From positions 31,414,760 through 31,478,759 of the forward strand of contig OX344762.1 of the NCBI GenBank assembly GCA_947034895.1: a stretch of DNA of 64,000 bases, written 5' to 3'. Source of the DNA: Rhytidiadelphus loreus (taxonomy: Eukaryota > Streptophyta > Bryopsida > Hypnales > Hylocomiaceae). Both the position numbers and the translations under genes were made by a program. The notes beneath the pieces are model-generated. The model made no database searches and was not told the origin of the DNA. It worked only from the letters and a program-made list of their open reading frames with translations. This document shows, piece by piece, positions 11,301 to 24,508 of the stretch; position 1 is the stretch's first letter, and the number at the start of each line of letters is the position of its first letter.

Positions 11301-11526
11301 TGGAACTCTGTTGTTGAGAAAGTTGTGTCTTGAACACTTGGCTGTCGCCACTGTCGCAGGTGGAGCCTGTTGTGGAAGGGAACAAGAACGTTGAGCTGCA
11401 GGCGGCTTCCAGTGGACTGGCCATGGTGGGCATGAGCGTTTCGTCAAACGGGTCCAGTGTTGGGTCATTGGAATTCCAAAACGTTCTTGCAGGAGGAATC
11501 AGTTGCATGGCCTCCAGGGAGTCCAT
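8349..11526 (-). CDS. Group Ia bHLH transcription factor, SMF/FAMA-like (stomatal lineage type)
   Basis: Five exons: 11526-11155, 10893-10813, 10512-9820, 9583-9380 and 8870-8349. All junctions are phase 0 with GT-AG borders; the product is 623 residues. The bHLH spans about residues 345-405: [20 protein letters not shown] at the basic region, then [21 protein letters not shown] split by intron 3, as in SPCH/MUTE/FAMA proteins. The C-terminal exon carries the ACT-like domain of this family (VEVKLVP..., then [20 protein letters not shown] and [13 protein letters not shown]), with an extra Pro/Val and Ser run inserted after VEVKL. Residues 214-223 are ten glutamines. These proteins, with ICE/SCRM bHLH partners, drive guard-cell or stomatal-precursor fate. 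The family's Rb-binding LxCxE site reads LHCLQ here (residues 403-407). ATG at 11526 is the first in frame; the upstream extension would need GTG. Orthology within Ia is not resolved. Confidence 0.9.
9654..9748. mobile_element. 95-bp foldback element in intron 3 of the bHLH gene
   Basis: The outer arms (starting GGGAGTTTTTAAGAG at 9656, ending CTCTTAAAAACTCCC at 9746) pair perfectly over 21 bp. An 11/11-nt internal loop follows, then a second perfect 9-bp stem, GAAACGGAG/CTCCGTTTC, around a 9-nt loop. A MITE-like foldback is the simplest reading; a small-RNA hairpin is possible. No clear target duplication is seen. Confidence 0.7.
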
Positions 11527-11537
11527 GATGAGTTTGA

Positions 11538-11582
11538 TCAGCTTCTGTTCATTGAGGACCACTTTCAGCGTCAGTGCAACAT
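11538..11582 (-). promoter_or_regulatory. Two minimal upstream ORFs before the bHLH start codon
   Basis: ATG TTG CAC TGA at 11582-11571 and ATG AAC AGA AGC TGA at 11552-11538 both end before the main ATG at 11526. A TATATATA stretch at 11602-11611 could be the TATA box, which would put the transcript start close to the first uORF, so only the second is likely to be in the leader. If transcribed, they could reduce initiation at the main ATG. Confidence 0.35.
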
Positions 11583-14500
11583 CCCATTAAATAAATGAAG
11601 AATATATATATGTTACATTTCTACAGTTTTCCGCAGAAGGTATAAACCAGTAACAAATGGGAAGTGAACATATCCCGAAAACTCGTATTCGGAAATGAAG
11701 AGTGCTGCAATGCGACGTACATATATTACTCTGAAGCCCTTGCATTGCTTAAGAAGTTAACTAGGGGCACTGTAAGGAGTAGCAATAAGGCTTTGTGATA
11801 TGACTTGATATCTATTGACTGTACTTGTTAAGAAAAAAATCGGTTGTGAAACTTACATAATTATGTGTTGCTCGAAGTAACTACTGTGCTCAAGTCATTT
11901 TGTGAACTCCAACTGCTTGACTGACTTGGGAACCGCAATGGCGTTTTATCTGCACAGGCAATGTCACCTTTGAAAACAGGAAAGCAAAGTTTGTATAATG
12001 TACGGAGTGTTCAAACTATCTCTCCAGATCTAAAGATGTTAGCAAATTATATAACCTCCCTTCGATGACTTACAACGCTATTACTAATGGCGACAATTAG
12101 TATACCTTCTTCTGGAAATTCCCATCTCTTTTACAGATTCAGAAATATCACCGAATGAAGAGTCGACTGGAAACAAGCAGACATTTACCAGAAGAAAAAC
12201 ACCAAGTGCTACCTGGTGTTACAGTCCTTGGTCACAGTTACTCTTTGACGAGAGTCATTCGTCATACAAAAATCGGAAGCACTCGACGTTCCAAGCGTTG
12301 CATGCTAAGAACTTTTATTCCTGTTGCTTCTAAAATTAAATAATTCGCTAAGAATGATACGGTCTCCGTTTTTGAGACCTCCAAGCTTTAGGAAACTATG
12401 ATGCGGCCCGAGTAGAATTTCCTCTGTTCCTGAAGCGAATCAATTAAAATCTAGCAACACTAGGAGAATGGCGCTCTATAACCTGCTCTTCAATTTCTGT
12501 CTGAAACAGAAACGACCAAGACCTTTGAGCAGCTATGGAGTAGCTTGGAGCTAGAGCTAGCCAGGCTCCTCAAACAAATGGCCCCACACCTCAAGGCCTA
12601 AAATTGCTCCGATTCTGGAGTTTTGTAGAGACTTGGGAGTTTCCACAAGGGAGGATTTAACAATCGAGGCTGGCTGATGGCATTGAATGCCAAGTCGATA
12701 TCCAACATTCAATTGTTGATGTAAAATACTCCACTCGCGCACGGTGAGCTGGAAACGCGTAACTCTCTGGAACCTTTCTACCCAACAAGAGACTTCTTTT
12801 CTGTATATTGATAACAACCAGATGAACGTGGAGGTCTAGGGAATATCTGCGCACTTCAACGAGGTGATGGGCAATCCCAAAGCTGGGAACATTCCATTTC
12901 TTATTACCAGTTCATTTACTCTTCGTAATGCACTTGCATGCATTTCTATCAGTATTCTACTACAACGGAAACTACCTCTAATTCTAGTTGAATCGCATCA
13001 GAACTATGCCCCTTTCGTTCCTGAATTATGACGTAGTCTGAAAATTACCGGAAGCCAAGACCAGCGTCACTGAGCTTATGCTTTCCTCAAAAACAGCTCG
13101 ACAAACTGTGACTTTCGCACCGACTACTTCTGCTAATTCAAGAGACCCACTCAACACTAAATATAATCCATACTTTGTGCATGATTTTCTCGTGCCACCA
13201 CTCGTACACTCGGATCTCACCAAAAAAATACACGCAGCGCAAAGGGTCCAGCCTAAGTGGAGACTTCGCATAAATGTTGACTATAGCTAGTGCTTCATCA
13301 GAAATTCATTCCGGACGAGTATTTGAACTGAGCTTGTAAACTAAATTCGACCTTCTGCATAATTTAAGCACGATCTTCTTCAGAATGTAGCTAAGCTATG
13401 ATCCACAAGAGATATGAGAATGATCACCTCAAAATAACCAGGAGTACATGAATGCTGCTTCCCAACTGAGGAGCATGCAAGACACTCTAGCTGCTCTACC
13501 ACAAGTAGAATTCTCCGCGAGAATGGTAGCTCATATAAATAAATAAAATTCAGGCACTAACCCCAAGTAGTGAGGATGCTGGAGAACCGTATGCGGAGCA
13601 GAAGGAGAGAGAGAGAGAGAATATTGTTGGAGCCTGGCGTGATGGGAAGCTCAAATTGCAGTGACAGAGCCGGAGCTTGCTAATCGGGGCCCTGGAATGA
13701 TCAGCTTGGTTTATGGAGGGGTATGAAAAGACAGGGGCTTAGTAGTATGCCAGAGCTTCTGGACTCACTGGGCTGGATTGGCAGTGGTATAGGTAAGACG
13801 GGGCAGGCGAGGTACCGGAGTGTCACTTCCTGGCCTTGTCCATTAGCTCGTTGACATGCCCTTGCAGGATAGGAACAGGCAGGCTGCAGACAGTTTCTTT
13901 TCACCCCAGCCTGCCAAATTCCATACCTCCCCTCTGCCCCATATAATAATCTCCGCAGCAGACTAATCAAACAATTTACTGGTTGTCCGAACGCCGGGTT
14001 ACTTTGGTGATACAAGCTACTGTACTAGTTACAAGTCTACATGATACTAAGGTAGAGGCTCCATTAACCATACAGTACATTAGAGGATTCAAGGCATTCA
14101 CCAGACAGGTGAGCTTGCATTTGTGCTAAATGCAAAAATACTGAATCTATTGACATTTTATTTTGTGAAATCGAATGGTAGCTGACCACAAAACAAATGT
14201 GCAAAATTGTAGATGGTGCAAGTTTCTAGATCGTTGTAAGGAAAGGTTAAAGGTTCACCAGTGTTTGGTGCAGGGAAACTCTCCCTTACTATACAGTGAA
14301 TGGAGACTTTATGTTACTCAAAGTTACATACTTAAACATACGTATATGCAACCTGCAAGTTTAAGTCATTTCAAAAGGGTCAAATTATTATGGTGAAATT
14401 GTGTGAACTCACGATTGAAAATTGTGCCGTTTCACTTTGAAATAGTATGAACCACTATACAGTGAATTTGAGAAATTTGGCATGCATGCCCAACCAGAGC

Positions 14501-15326
14501 ACCACCTCACTGCAGTCAGTTCTAAGTGTGACGACTTATACCGTCACTAAATTACTGCTGGCAATTGATCAGATATTTCATACTATACCCTTGATGACAT
14601 TAATGTAAAATAGGTGTACCTTTTGGCACTCTGGAGTCCCGGCTGGAGCTTAGCGCATGATATGCATTAAGCGGACTTTAAAACTTCCCAAATCAAAAAC
14701 GATGGGGAAAGAAAGTATCACTAACTTCAGGAGAAGGAAATTAAAAGGACAACTTACACCAGCTTGTTCGGTCTGGATGTCAATTAGAACTGCGTACCAT
14801 CTCCTGTGAAATCTGTGATTCGCACTGTGATTACTTCCTTCGTGACTAGAGTTTAATTAGGAGTGCGCAGACAGCGCAGGCAAGGCCTTCAGTTCACAAG
14901 AAACTGCACGTAGTTTTAGTCTATTTCAAGCATGAGTTACGGGAATCAGAACTTAACGGTTACTGTTTGGAATTCACTAGCTAGATCATTGCTTGCATTA
15001 CCTGAGCTTCTCGACACCGAAGGCTCAACTTGCAAATGAAAACAACACACACGTAATTGCACATTCCCTGGAGTATATTCTCAGTCTTTAACCATCTTGA
15101 GGAGCATCTTCAAATTCTCGGTCAAATTGTGAACACCGGCATGGGAGAGTGATTTTAGAAGTCTATTTATACCCAAAGGTAGTGTTGGCATAAGATATAG
15201 GGTTCATGGTACAAAGTGTGGAACCATTGTACGCTATTTAGAAGATACGTCCAGTATAGTAGACATGGTCCCATCCCAAGGGTTAGAAAATTCTAAGAGT
15301 TGTCATATGCCAACTTACTAAGGGAC
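11583..15326. other. Upstream region of the bHLH gene, no supported gene
   Basis: About 3.7 kb of non-repetitive-looking sequence with a (GA)n run at 13605-13620. Short open frames at 12.2, 12.6-12.8, 13.1 and 13.7-14.0 kb show no family resemblance and no matching splice partners. It probably contains the bHLH promoter and perhaps non-coding leader. Confidence 0.5.
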
Positions 15327-15800
15327 ACTTCACACGGAGGAGAACGAGAGAAGGGAAAGGGAAAAGGACAAATCTTTTTAGGCCACTTTGCATGGGGGAG
15401 AGGCAACACGAGCGCATGGAATAGAAGGGCAAGAGGAACGGACAAATCTATTTAGGTCACTTCACACAGAAGCGAGAGGTAGCAAAGGCACGTGTATCTG
15501 GAATAGAAGGGCAAGGGAAGTGATTTGTTTAGATCACTTCACACAGAGGGGAAAGGTACGACAAAGGCACGAGTGCATGGAATAGATTGAAGGGGAAGAG
15601 AAGAGGACAATTCTATTTCAACTACTTCACATAAAGGGGAGAGGCAACAAGGGCATAGAATAGAAGGACAAATCTCTTAGGCCACTTCACACCGAAGGAA
15701 GAGGTAGGAAGGGCACAAGTGCATATAATAGAATAGGATTGAAGGGGAAAGAACAAATCTCTTTAGACTATTTCACAAGTTCACATGAAGGAAAGCAAGG
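15327..15800. repeat. Diverged tandem repeat, units about 60-85 bp
   Basis: The motif CAAATCT...TTAGGCCACTTCACAC...GGAATAGAAGG recurs with starts near 15369, 15443, 15522, 15608, 15669 and 15753. Spacing is 61-85 bp and units are imperfect. The short plus-strand frame here is only translated repeat. Confidence 0.75.
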
Positions 15801-16849
15801 AATACAAAAAGCAAGAGTGTGGGATGTACTACTATTCATTTTCTTGTCTTTTTTCTACATTAGCCAATCCTCTTTGGGGTATTGCCACTTCACTTCTAAA
15901 AACTAACGTCTTATAGTTGTTTAGTTCTAACAGAAAACTAATGAAAGTCACTCTTGGTTTCTTTTCATTCATAGGAATTAAGAAGACCTATATAATTTAT
16001 TTTTACTTAATGTTGTTCTAGTTGACCAATCTTTTGTGCCACGCAAATACAATTTCTCCAACCTAAGGTGTGTAAAGATTAAAGAGGACCTAGTAAGGTA
16101 AGATAACCTATTCAAAAACCTATTACTACCCAAATTAACAATCCCAATACTTTGGAATTAATTTATTGAAAGGACTTGTTTTCCAAATGTGTTTGAATTT
16201 TACAAGAACCAAGACCAAGTGGAAATATTTTTTTTCTTTAATTATTATAACTTTTATATAATTTTTTCAAAGAATTTTGCCCTAGAAATGAAAATCTAAT
16301 ATCCATAGGTAGTAGTCATAAGTATCCAAAGTAAAATCCAAAATTGATCCAAAATAATCTTGAACCTTCTTTCTTTTTTACTAACACCTAATTTACCTAT
16401 TGCAACCAACTCCCTTGTAGCACCTCCTTAGCAAATGAGGATTTCAATCTAAATTGTTTGTGTCATGTCAAAATTTGTGAATTTCTTAAGGACTAATAGT
16501 CAAGCCTATTGTCATTCATTGAAAGTTGTAGAGGTCTCCTATTTGCACCAATAACCTAATTAAAGTACGTATTCACAATTTGTTTTTTTTGGATTAGAAC
16601 AAAGTTGGAATTGGAAGGATTTCATATGAGGAAAAATGGAAGGTATCAAGGTACTAACACCTATAATAGGTCCCTACTATTATATTGTCTTCAATTTTGT
16701 TGCATCTTACTAGAAATTGAAAAAAGAGTGATTCTAAAATCTTTTAATTTGTTTTCCAAGAACACCATACCAATAACCAACGGAGTTCTAAAGTGTTGCA
16801 TACAAGTACACCCAAATTCAACCACAGTCTCTCATCTTTTAATAATGGT
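15801..16849. other. AT-rich intergenic DNA
   Basis: No gene, no clear inverted-repeat boundary. Probably decayed repeats. Confidence 0.5.
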
Positions 16850-17802
16850 TTAACCCCTAAACGCCCAAACATTGTTTTTTGGCATTATAACTTTTTTGGG
16901 CAGCTCACTATGAATAGAATTTTTCTTTTTTTTCTTTGAAATTTTCACACAACATTTTACCAAGGTGTAGCTTTAAGGCCCAACAATTTTCATAACTTTT
17001 GACTACACAGTTCAAAAGTTATTGTATGATATGTAGTTTTGCTTGATCTTCGGGCACCCTGGGCAGAAGAAAAAACTTCTTTAAAAATCACTTTCTTTTT
17101 AAATTTAAATTTTAAATTGATTCTTTAGATTTATATCTACATGGAAAGTTTGGAATCATTCCATTTGGATCAATGAATCAAAAGTTATGAGGAATTTTAG
17201 TTTGAGGTAGTTTGTAGGTAGTTATGGAATCTCTACTCTAAAATAAACTTTGAACTCCTTTATTTAACTCAATTTTAAATATTCTTGGAAAAAAACAAAA
17301 ACATTAGGTGTATATTGATTATTACAACATTACAACCATTGGGATTGGCATTTTTCAATTCCATAAATAAATGGTTAACGATTTAGTATTTTGAATCACT
17401 CTCTACTTCTTTCTACTTACTAGTTTTTTCCTATATGTTGTACAATTCCAAATGATCTAAAAAATTTCAAGCATGTAGCCAACTTGCCTTGAAGAATGAA
17501 TCCAAAGAGTAACCACCATTTTGGACATTTTTTCATACTAATGTGACCTTCTGAAGTGCTGCTGCCCATGTTTTTGCAGGGACAAAAAAATGATTTTTGT
17601 TACTTCAAACGTTAATATCCTGCAATCTACATGGTGAAAAATTCTGAAATTTTTTCCAAATCTTCTCAAACTAGTTTACTACAAGATCCTACAGTTAGAT
17701 GTGTCCAAAAATGTTTTTTTTCAAAAATATGGTACTTGTCCTAGAAATGACAGTTTTTCAGTGGTTTTGGTGAAAACATAGTCCAAATCATTTAGGGGTT
17801 AA
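16850..17802. mobile_element. TTAA-flanked non-autonomous element, copy A
   Basis: TTAA at 16850-16853 and again at 17799-17802 flank a 945-bp body that begins CCCCTAAA and ends TTTAGGGG. There is no coding frame. The interior matches other copies in this window (for example 53517 onward, inverted). TTAA duplication with CCC-type ends resembles piggyBac-type transposons, but the superfamily is not proven. Confidence 0.6.
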
Positions 17803-20138
17803 TTACATGTTATGTAAGAACCTAGATGAGAGTGTCAGTAACATGGCCACAATTAGTTGTACTCACATCAGGGTGGTGCATCTTAATCAATGATGGAAGC
17901 ACATATATTCAACAATTAAAAAAATTCTCTAGACCTTTGGGATGGAATCAACATGTGAGAACTAATCGTTTTCACACAATTGACAATTAAAACCATAAAA
18001 AAATGATCATGTTTTGAATTAGTCTAAGTAAACTATAATATTTTGCAATTCATCTACCCAAACCATTTTTTGCATTCTTGTATTTCCTTTATGCGTAATT
18101 TTAGTACATTTTGGACACCTTGTTTGTACATATTTTCAAGATTGGCTTAGGATGCAAAATTGGTAATGGACGCTTTTTGTAGTACCTTCCCAATTTGACG
18201 ATGAGTTTGAGGTGGCACGAGCGACGCATCATCTGTGGAGCACCGTCAGTCTGTGTCAAGTCGAGGTCAGCTTTTGCAGCTGAAGAACAGTGGCAGGTAA
18301 ACTTTACAACCTCAGTTAGGTTGTAAAAGATAGAAACGAAGTTATCAAGCTGTCCAGAATTCGACTGAATGAAGTGTCACTATGAAACCGACCGCTCACT
18401 CAAGCATTTTCAATGCTCTTTTATCTTGTGTCAATGTGGTTCACAAGTTCATCCGTGTCTTCTCTTCAAGTTTGCAATTGGGCTCCTCTCCTATTAAAGA
18501 ATCCTCTCCGTTTCACCATAAAGAACCCGAGCTAGTTTTCGGATACCTACAGGCTGCATTATTTGAATGGAGTGGAGTGTGGAGTGGCTTAGCTTAGCTT
18601 CTCCAGGCGAGATTGAAGAAATAAACGTTGAACTGTTCTCACTTTCATAGAACAAACTCTTTCAGCAGTTGGAATCACTTCGAACTTCCGCATTTTTTAA
18701 AAACGTATTTTGGTTTTAAGTTAGAGCAACGATGACTATGATTGAATTCCTTGTAAGCTTATACGCTCAGTACTCTTTTAAGGTAGTCTCAACTTTTCAG
18801 TATGACGTAGTTTGAACGTGCGACACTTTTCTAGAATGTCACTTTAGAAAAGGGTATACAAAGGAGTAACCAGATAAGGTCAGCTGCTTGTTTGCCAAAC
18901 TACATTCGAATTTAGGATTTTTGCAATTACTTTCAATTCTATGCAATTCTATGCAATTCTATAATCCATTTTCACATCCATTTTCAAAATTCATGTGGAC
19001 GAAGATATTAGTTAAAGCAATATAATTCATTGCCGTATACCCTAAACTGGGTGTGTGACTCCCCCAACTTGTATTCTATCAAATTTTCAAGTGGACTTCA
19101 TTTTACTAGAAAACAAGCAGTCTAGCTGCTGCAAAGATACCTTACTCTATGACATACTGAAACATTGACTGAGATGTTTACCTATACACCAGAGTTTCTG
19201 AACGACGTGGCTCCCAGGAATGCCAGAAGCCCAAATTTACTGCTTTTAAGAAGTATTACCTGTAGTACAGTACAACGGTAATTATTGGTATTTCGACGGA
19301 TGGCAAAAATTTCAATTCGTGCTTTGGTTTGTTCAAACAAAAGCAAGATCAAGATCAAAATGCACTGATCAGACAAGTGCATTAATTTTAAGGACACGTG
19401 TTTGAGAGTTTCTTCGAGCCAAACACACACAGAAGGTAAGGTAGAAGGCTCGAGAACAGTTCGGGCATTTAGAACTGCCCACCCAATAAATGTACACAGT
19501 TTGTACATGCTGTTTTTTCATAGCCTTTACTGATGTACCAACAGTGTACATTTCAGGGGTGAGCGGTTTTGGAGCCCTAGGGTAGTTCAACTTCAAAATT
19601 TCATAACTAATTCAAAAATGATCCAAAAAAAACGAAGCGACTTGGTTAGATGCCAAATCCTCTTGTCTTCGAAGGAAAATTCACTGATAAATATTTTGAG
19701 AAGTTTCACCTGCCTAAAATTCAGTTCCAGGGCTTAGATGGTTGGTTTCTGGACCTTCTACCTTAGATGCACTTAATTTTACCTGGTTTGCAAAACAATC
19801 TCATCTACATTCTTGCCTAAAATGTGTAAGTCCTTCAAACATGAGAACTTGGGACTGGGGGTACATCTTGTTTCTTGATGAAACACTTTGAAAATTCCAT
19901 AGTTCGTGTAGGATTCCCAAGAGAACTTGGAATCACATTTTGACGCTACAAGATCCAACAAGAATTTAGATAGTTTAATAATGGGAACCAAGCTCAAAAA
20001 TGTATTTGGTTGATTTCACATGTTAGTAGTAACTTGAAGGTGGAGAGTCCAATATATACCTCCCCTACAAAACATGTTCACTTGAAATATATATATTGGT
20101 ATGTATATGAGTACTAGCAACTTCAAATTGCAATGAAT
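17803..20138. other. Intergenic; a more GC-balanced unique-looking patch at 18.18-18.62 kb
   Basis: The patch at 18180-18620 differs in composition from the AT-rich flanks and holds a 71-codon plus-strand frame (18382-18597) without recognisable features. At 19500-19680 there is a repeat (GTGTACATTTCAGG, then AACTTCAAAATTTCATAACT) that recurs inverted at about 61.43-61.53 kb. Confidence 0.4.
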
Positions 20139-20307
20139 CATCACAGGGAGAACGGCAGGGCGTCACCCCCCGGTATTTTTTTTCCACATTGCAGTTACAC
20201 CCCCACCCCACCCCAAACTTTCTGTTTTAAGAAAGTTTGGGGGGGTATAACTGCAATGTGGAAAAAAAAAACCCGGAGGGTGACGCCCTGCCGGTTTCCC
20301 TGTGCAT
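20139..20307. mobile_element. CACTA-type hairpin MITE, 163 bp
   Basis: The element is 20142-20304, bounded by CAT at 20139-20141 and 20305-20307 (3-bp target duplication). It starts CACAGGGA and ends TCCCTGTG, and is a near-complete palindrome: arms run through GGCAGGGCGTCACC and CCACATTGCAGTTA to a centre near 20226. CACAG/CACTA ends with 3-bp duplications are typical of CACTA (EnSpm) elements. Confidence 0.8.
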
Positions 20308-21372
20308 CATGCTCCACGTCAAGGAAGAATGCTCACAGGTCGTGCTTGATCTAGGTTTTCATCATGAACATGAGATGAAATAGTTGGATGTTATTTCTCA
20401 AAGATGAAAACATGATAGGAGTCGTGACAGTGTGTACCACGATTTTTTAAGGTGTGCAACATATACTTTTTCTTAATATATTGATGAATAACTGCAGCCA
20501 TGTGTATTGGAACCCTGAGACTTTTGCTGAGATGATTTCTACTGCAAATATTGCAATACTAACATTGGTGTATATACATGAGTTGGTACGTATTGACTGC
20601 AGTACGTAGAGTCAGTCAGTTGAAATGGGCAAATTATTCCATTTTGTGTACATTCCATTTCAAACCCACACATTCCACAGACAGTGAGTGAGCAGCTAGC
20701 TGCAGCGGCTCCAGGAGAAGTTACAAGTTCTGCCGAAGCAGCTCACTCAATGACGGACTTCCCATCGAAACATCCAAGTCTGCAGGTCTACATGATTTGA
20801 GGGCCTAATGAAAGCAGCACCAGTAAACACAACTGGCTGATAGAATTCAACTGCTCTCATGCGCGCCCAGACTGCTAACTCAGACGCTTGCAATGTGGGG
20901 TTTGAAATTTTGCACATGGCGTGCTGGACGCCTGTCTGTCTGTCTGTGGCAAACTGTGGCTTTGATATGAAATTGTGGTTGATTTTAGAGACATATTTTA
21001 CTACTACTTACCTTGTACATTCTACCTTCTTCGATGATGATGCACTCAGGTTTCCTTTTCAATTTCAATTTCTTTTTCTTTTTCTTTTTCTTTTCCAGTT
21101 TGAGAATCAGTACCTGCTGGTGCAGGGAGCTAGCGACTTTTAGGTCAGGCTGCCTATCTATCAACCTCATCTAGCTGAACTAGGTGTTGTCGAAGACAGG
21201 GATGGAGATGGCTCCACAGTCCAAAGGATGCCACTTACTTAACTTAAGCTTAGTTGTAATAGAAAGCTCAAAGGCTTCTGGTACGGAAGCTAGCTAGCCA
21301 CTGTCATCAGTATATTTGACTTGTATATAATTGTGACTGAGAAAGAAACAAGGAGTGCGGAGGATTGTGTAA
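20308..21372. other. Intergenic, no gene
   Basis: It contains a pyrimidine run of TTTTTC units at about 21068-21102. Small frames at 20.86-21.14 kb are not supported. Confidence 0.5.
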
Positions 21373-21862
21373 ATAAGGTAGGAGGCTCTTAAATGGAGCA
21401 TTTAAGGGATAATGAACCTTTGGAGGAAAATCAGTAGAGTATAACATTTTTCACATATTTTGGGTAGAACGAGAAAAGAGAAATAGTTCATTGACAATTT
21501 AAATTGTAATTTTCTGACTTAGAATGAATTAACTATGAATTTTCAAAGTGAAAGGTGCGTAGGTAAGCTATCGGTGCTCATAGACTAAACCCATCTTAAT
21601 CAAAATGAGCCTTTGAATGGAGCACTCTAAACTTAGGAAGTTTCTATAATTTTGACTCTCACATAATGATTCACATCATGCTTTCATTTATTTTAGCCTT
21701 ACATGAATGTATATTTTACTCAAAGGGATTTAAGGACACAATTAAAAAGCAAAAAAAACATTGAAGGAACTATGATCCATTTTGAAACTCTATGCACTAT
21801 TCATGAGAGTTCTACTGGGCGGTTGTAATTGCCCCTCCAACATTTGAGCCTCCTACCTTATA
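21373..21862. mobile_element. Non-autonomous TIR element, ATAAGGTAGG family, copy 1
   Basis: Left end ATAAGGTAGGAGGCTC and right end GAGCCTCCTACCTTAT are perfect inverted repeats 490 bp apart. A second copy with the same ends is at 60716-61312. No coding capacity. Confidence 0.7.
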
Positions 21863-23227
21863 ACAAGAAAAAAGGTTTGTTGCACCAGGGTTACTTAACC
21901 ATGTAACAACAAGGCGCAACAACCTAAAAGTGTTTCATGGATGTGAGAGAATCTTTCCATGTAAGATAGAACTTGTACAAATGTTCATCCTTGGAATTTT
22001 GTGTGAAAAGGTGAGGTCTTGCACAAGAGTTTTACCTCCAATCAATGCTCAATCTTGGGTTTTGCTCGGGGTTTTGTTAACCAAACACTTCACATGGTAT
22101 TCAAAAAGTTGATTTTCATGGTGACCAACCCAGTATTTTTGCATTGTAGGCAAAATGGTTGCATTACACTTGTAAGATGGTTGAACTTTTTATTTTAAGT
22201 TCACATGTGGACAAACAAACATAAGAGAGGGAGATAGCAATTTAAATTAGTATGTTTTTTCCCAACAAAGTATGAATTTGTTATGAATTGTTCAAATGTA
22301 TTGCCCAAATAGCCCCTCCATTAAAGTCACTAAACCTCTAAAACCAACATAAAGTACATCCAAAATGTTTGTGTTATTCACTAGTAATGATTGTGGTATT
22401 TTCCTAAACCAACCATTATATCTAAGCTTTGAAATGATTACTTTTTGTAATGGTTTACACTCAAAAGGTAGAATTTCCTATATTGTGGTTACTAACTTAT
22501 ATCATTATCGTCAATCACGACTTTAATTGGAGTCAAGAATCATCCTTTCACGTCCCAAATCTAAATTATTCAAGAATGATAGATTGTATAGGTTGAATGC
22601 ACGATTGCAATGAAACAATTTCTAGCTATATGGACAAAATGTCTCGAATGTGCCTTCTTATTTTATCTGCTAAAAGATAATGGATGAAAGGGTGAAACAA
22701 CACCTTCCAAATGTCAAGAGTCACAACATTTTCAACAAGCAACTGGAATTTATTTCTAATTCTAATTTAGCAGACAAACATAGATGCATATTATTCTAGC
22801 TAGTATGCAATGCATCAACCTATTATATGAACACATGGTTAAATAAATAAAAATAAGAACAAACTTCACACACCAAGATTTCCGAAACACAGATTCTACT
22901 CCAATTTGAAATTATGACTTGAATACAATACATAAACCAAAATAAAAGGGTGGGTATGTAGCATCATTGTATGAGAATTGGATTTTGGATGTAGTTAGTA
23001 GCGAATCTTTATCTAAGCAAATTGGGAAGCAAATATTTCTTTTTGAACTATCAACATGTTTGTACTACTAAAGATAAGCTACCCTATTACGAGCAAAATG
23101 TCTAGTGCAATGTGATATTGCTATTTAGAAAATATGAGAATAAATTTCAATGGTGGAAAAGCAATAAGAAACAACATTAGAAAAAATAATTTTTAGACTT
23201 CTTGTGATTTTAAATTTTTTTATAGAA
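21863..23227. other. AT-rich intergenic DNA
   Basis: No supported gene or bounded repeat. Confidence 0.5.
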
Positions 23228-23541
23228 GGGTGTTGCCTTGGGCTTCCTATAAAAGCCTACAGACATGCCTATTGTATTAATGCCACATTTAACTACTTTG
23301 GGACTTTTGAAAGTCTAGAATTAATAAGGAGAAAAAAAAATAGCCATCAGGAGATAATCTAAAACATCGGGAGATCAATACAAAACATCCGGAGCTCTAT
23401 ACAAACATTGGGAGATCTTACGATGTTATTATTCAAAGATCTCATGATGTTTAGTCCATGATTCATTGAATAGTCCAGAAGTAGTTAAATGTGGCATATC
23501 AATGACAAAAAAATAGCTATAGTAGGGCTTCTTCCAACCCC
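23228..23541. mobile_element. Long-TIR MITE, about 310 bp
   Basis: Inverted arms of roughly 70 bp are imperfect: the left arm contains GGGCTTCC and then ATGCCACATTTAACTACTT; the right arm contains AAGTAGTTAAATGTGGCAT and then GGGCTTCTTCC-type sequence in inverted order. The centre holds GGGAGATC-like short repeats. Confidence 0.6.
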
Positions 23542-23800
23542 ATGCCCAATCCAATTCACAATGAATGATCTCGATACTAACTCCATACTTCTATTGTCAA
23601 AATGGACCAATTTGCATAGATTTGAGGCTAAGTAAATTGATGACAGTGTGTAATTAAGGCATAGATTATGTTCATTCTAGACATATGTTATGTTCATTTT
23701 GTGCAATTAGCTCCCTAAAGCAAGTCAAATTTTTTCCTTCATTTCTGATTTCCAACACAAACAACCTAGAATGGGTTTTTTCTTAGATGCCTGGAATAAA

Positions 23801-24168
23801 GGAGAAATCCTATTCTTGACTACTTAGGCAATTCCACATATTTGCAAGTCAGGTTTGTCAGTGAAGAAATTTTTGAGTGTGCAAAAATAGAGTTTGGAAG
23901 GTTTCCATAATTTTCCGTATTTTTATTCCTCAAATAATTATTATGAATTTTTGAGTGGAAGATTCCATCCCTTCCATTGTGGTCATATAGACCTTCATAT
24001 TTCTAACAAAGGTTTGGTTGCAATATTGAGAGTCTTGTAGAACAATCACAATGTGCCACAACTGCACCAAGAATTGTGCCATAATTAATCATTGTTCATC
24101 TCCTCCTGTGCAGAAAGAGAACGGCCTACATTGCTAGAATGGGGGGTGATCTAGAATGGGATTTCTCC
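23801..24168. mobile_element. 368-bp TIR MITE inserted in a direct-repeat copy
   Basis: Ends are GGAGAAATCCTATTCT and AGAATGGGATTTCTCC, 16 bp with one mismatch. The uninterrupted direct repeat at 24605-24719 gives the empty site. Flanks are TAA on the left and TTA on the right, compatible with a TWA target (PIF/Harbinger-like), though they do not match exactly. A related copy starts near 44697. Confidence 0.7.
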
Positions 24169-24508
24169 GTTAAAAGTTTGGACTTGAATGGTGTGCTTGA
24201 AAAAGTATGAATTATGCCCATCCTAGACACATGTTACTATCCTCTAAAAAGAGAGGAACACTTCCTGCTCAATTAATTAGCCCCCCCTCCCCCCTCCCAA
24301 ATTAGTAGTCATTGATCGTTTTTGAAAACACCCCCTTCCCTGTCGTTGATCCTGATACAAATATTTTGATACCGTACATATATCGTATGGATATGGATAC
24401 GGAAAACGGATACAGAAAATAGATACAGATTATCCCATATCGCTTGTCAAACGACTTTGTTTTAAAAAATACAAGACTGAGGGGGTAATGGGATGTTGAG
24501 ATTTTCCA

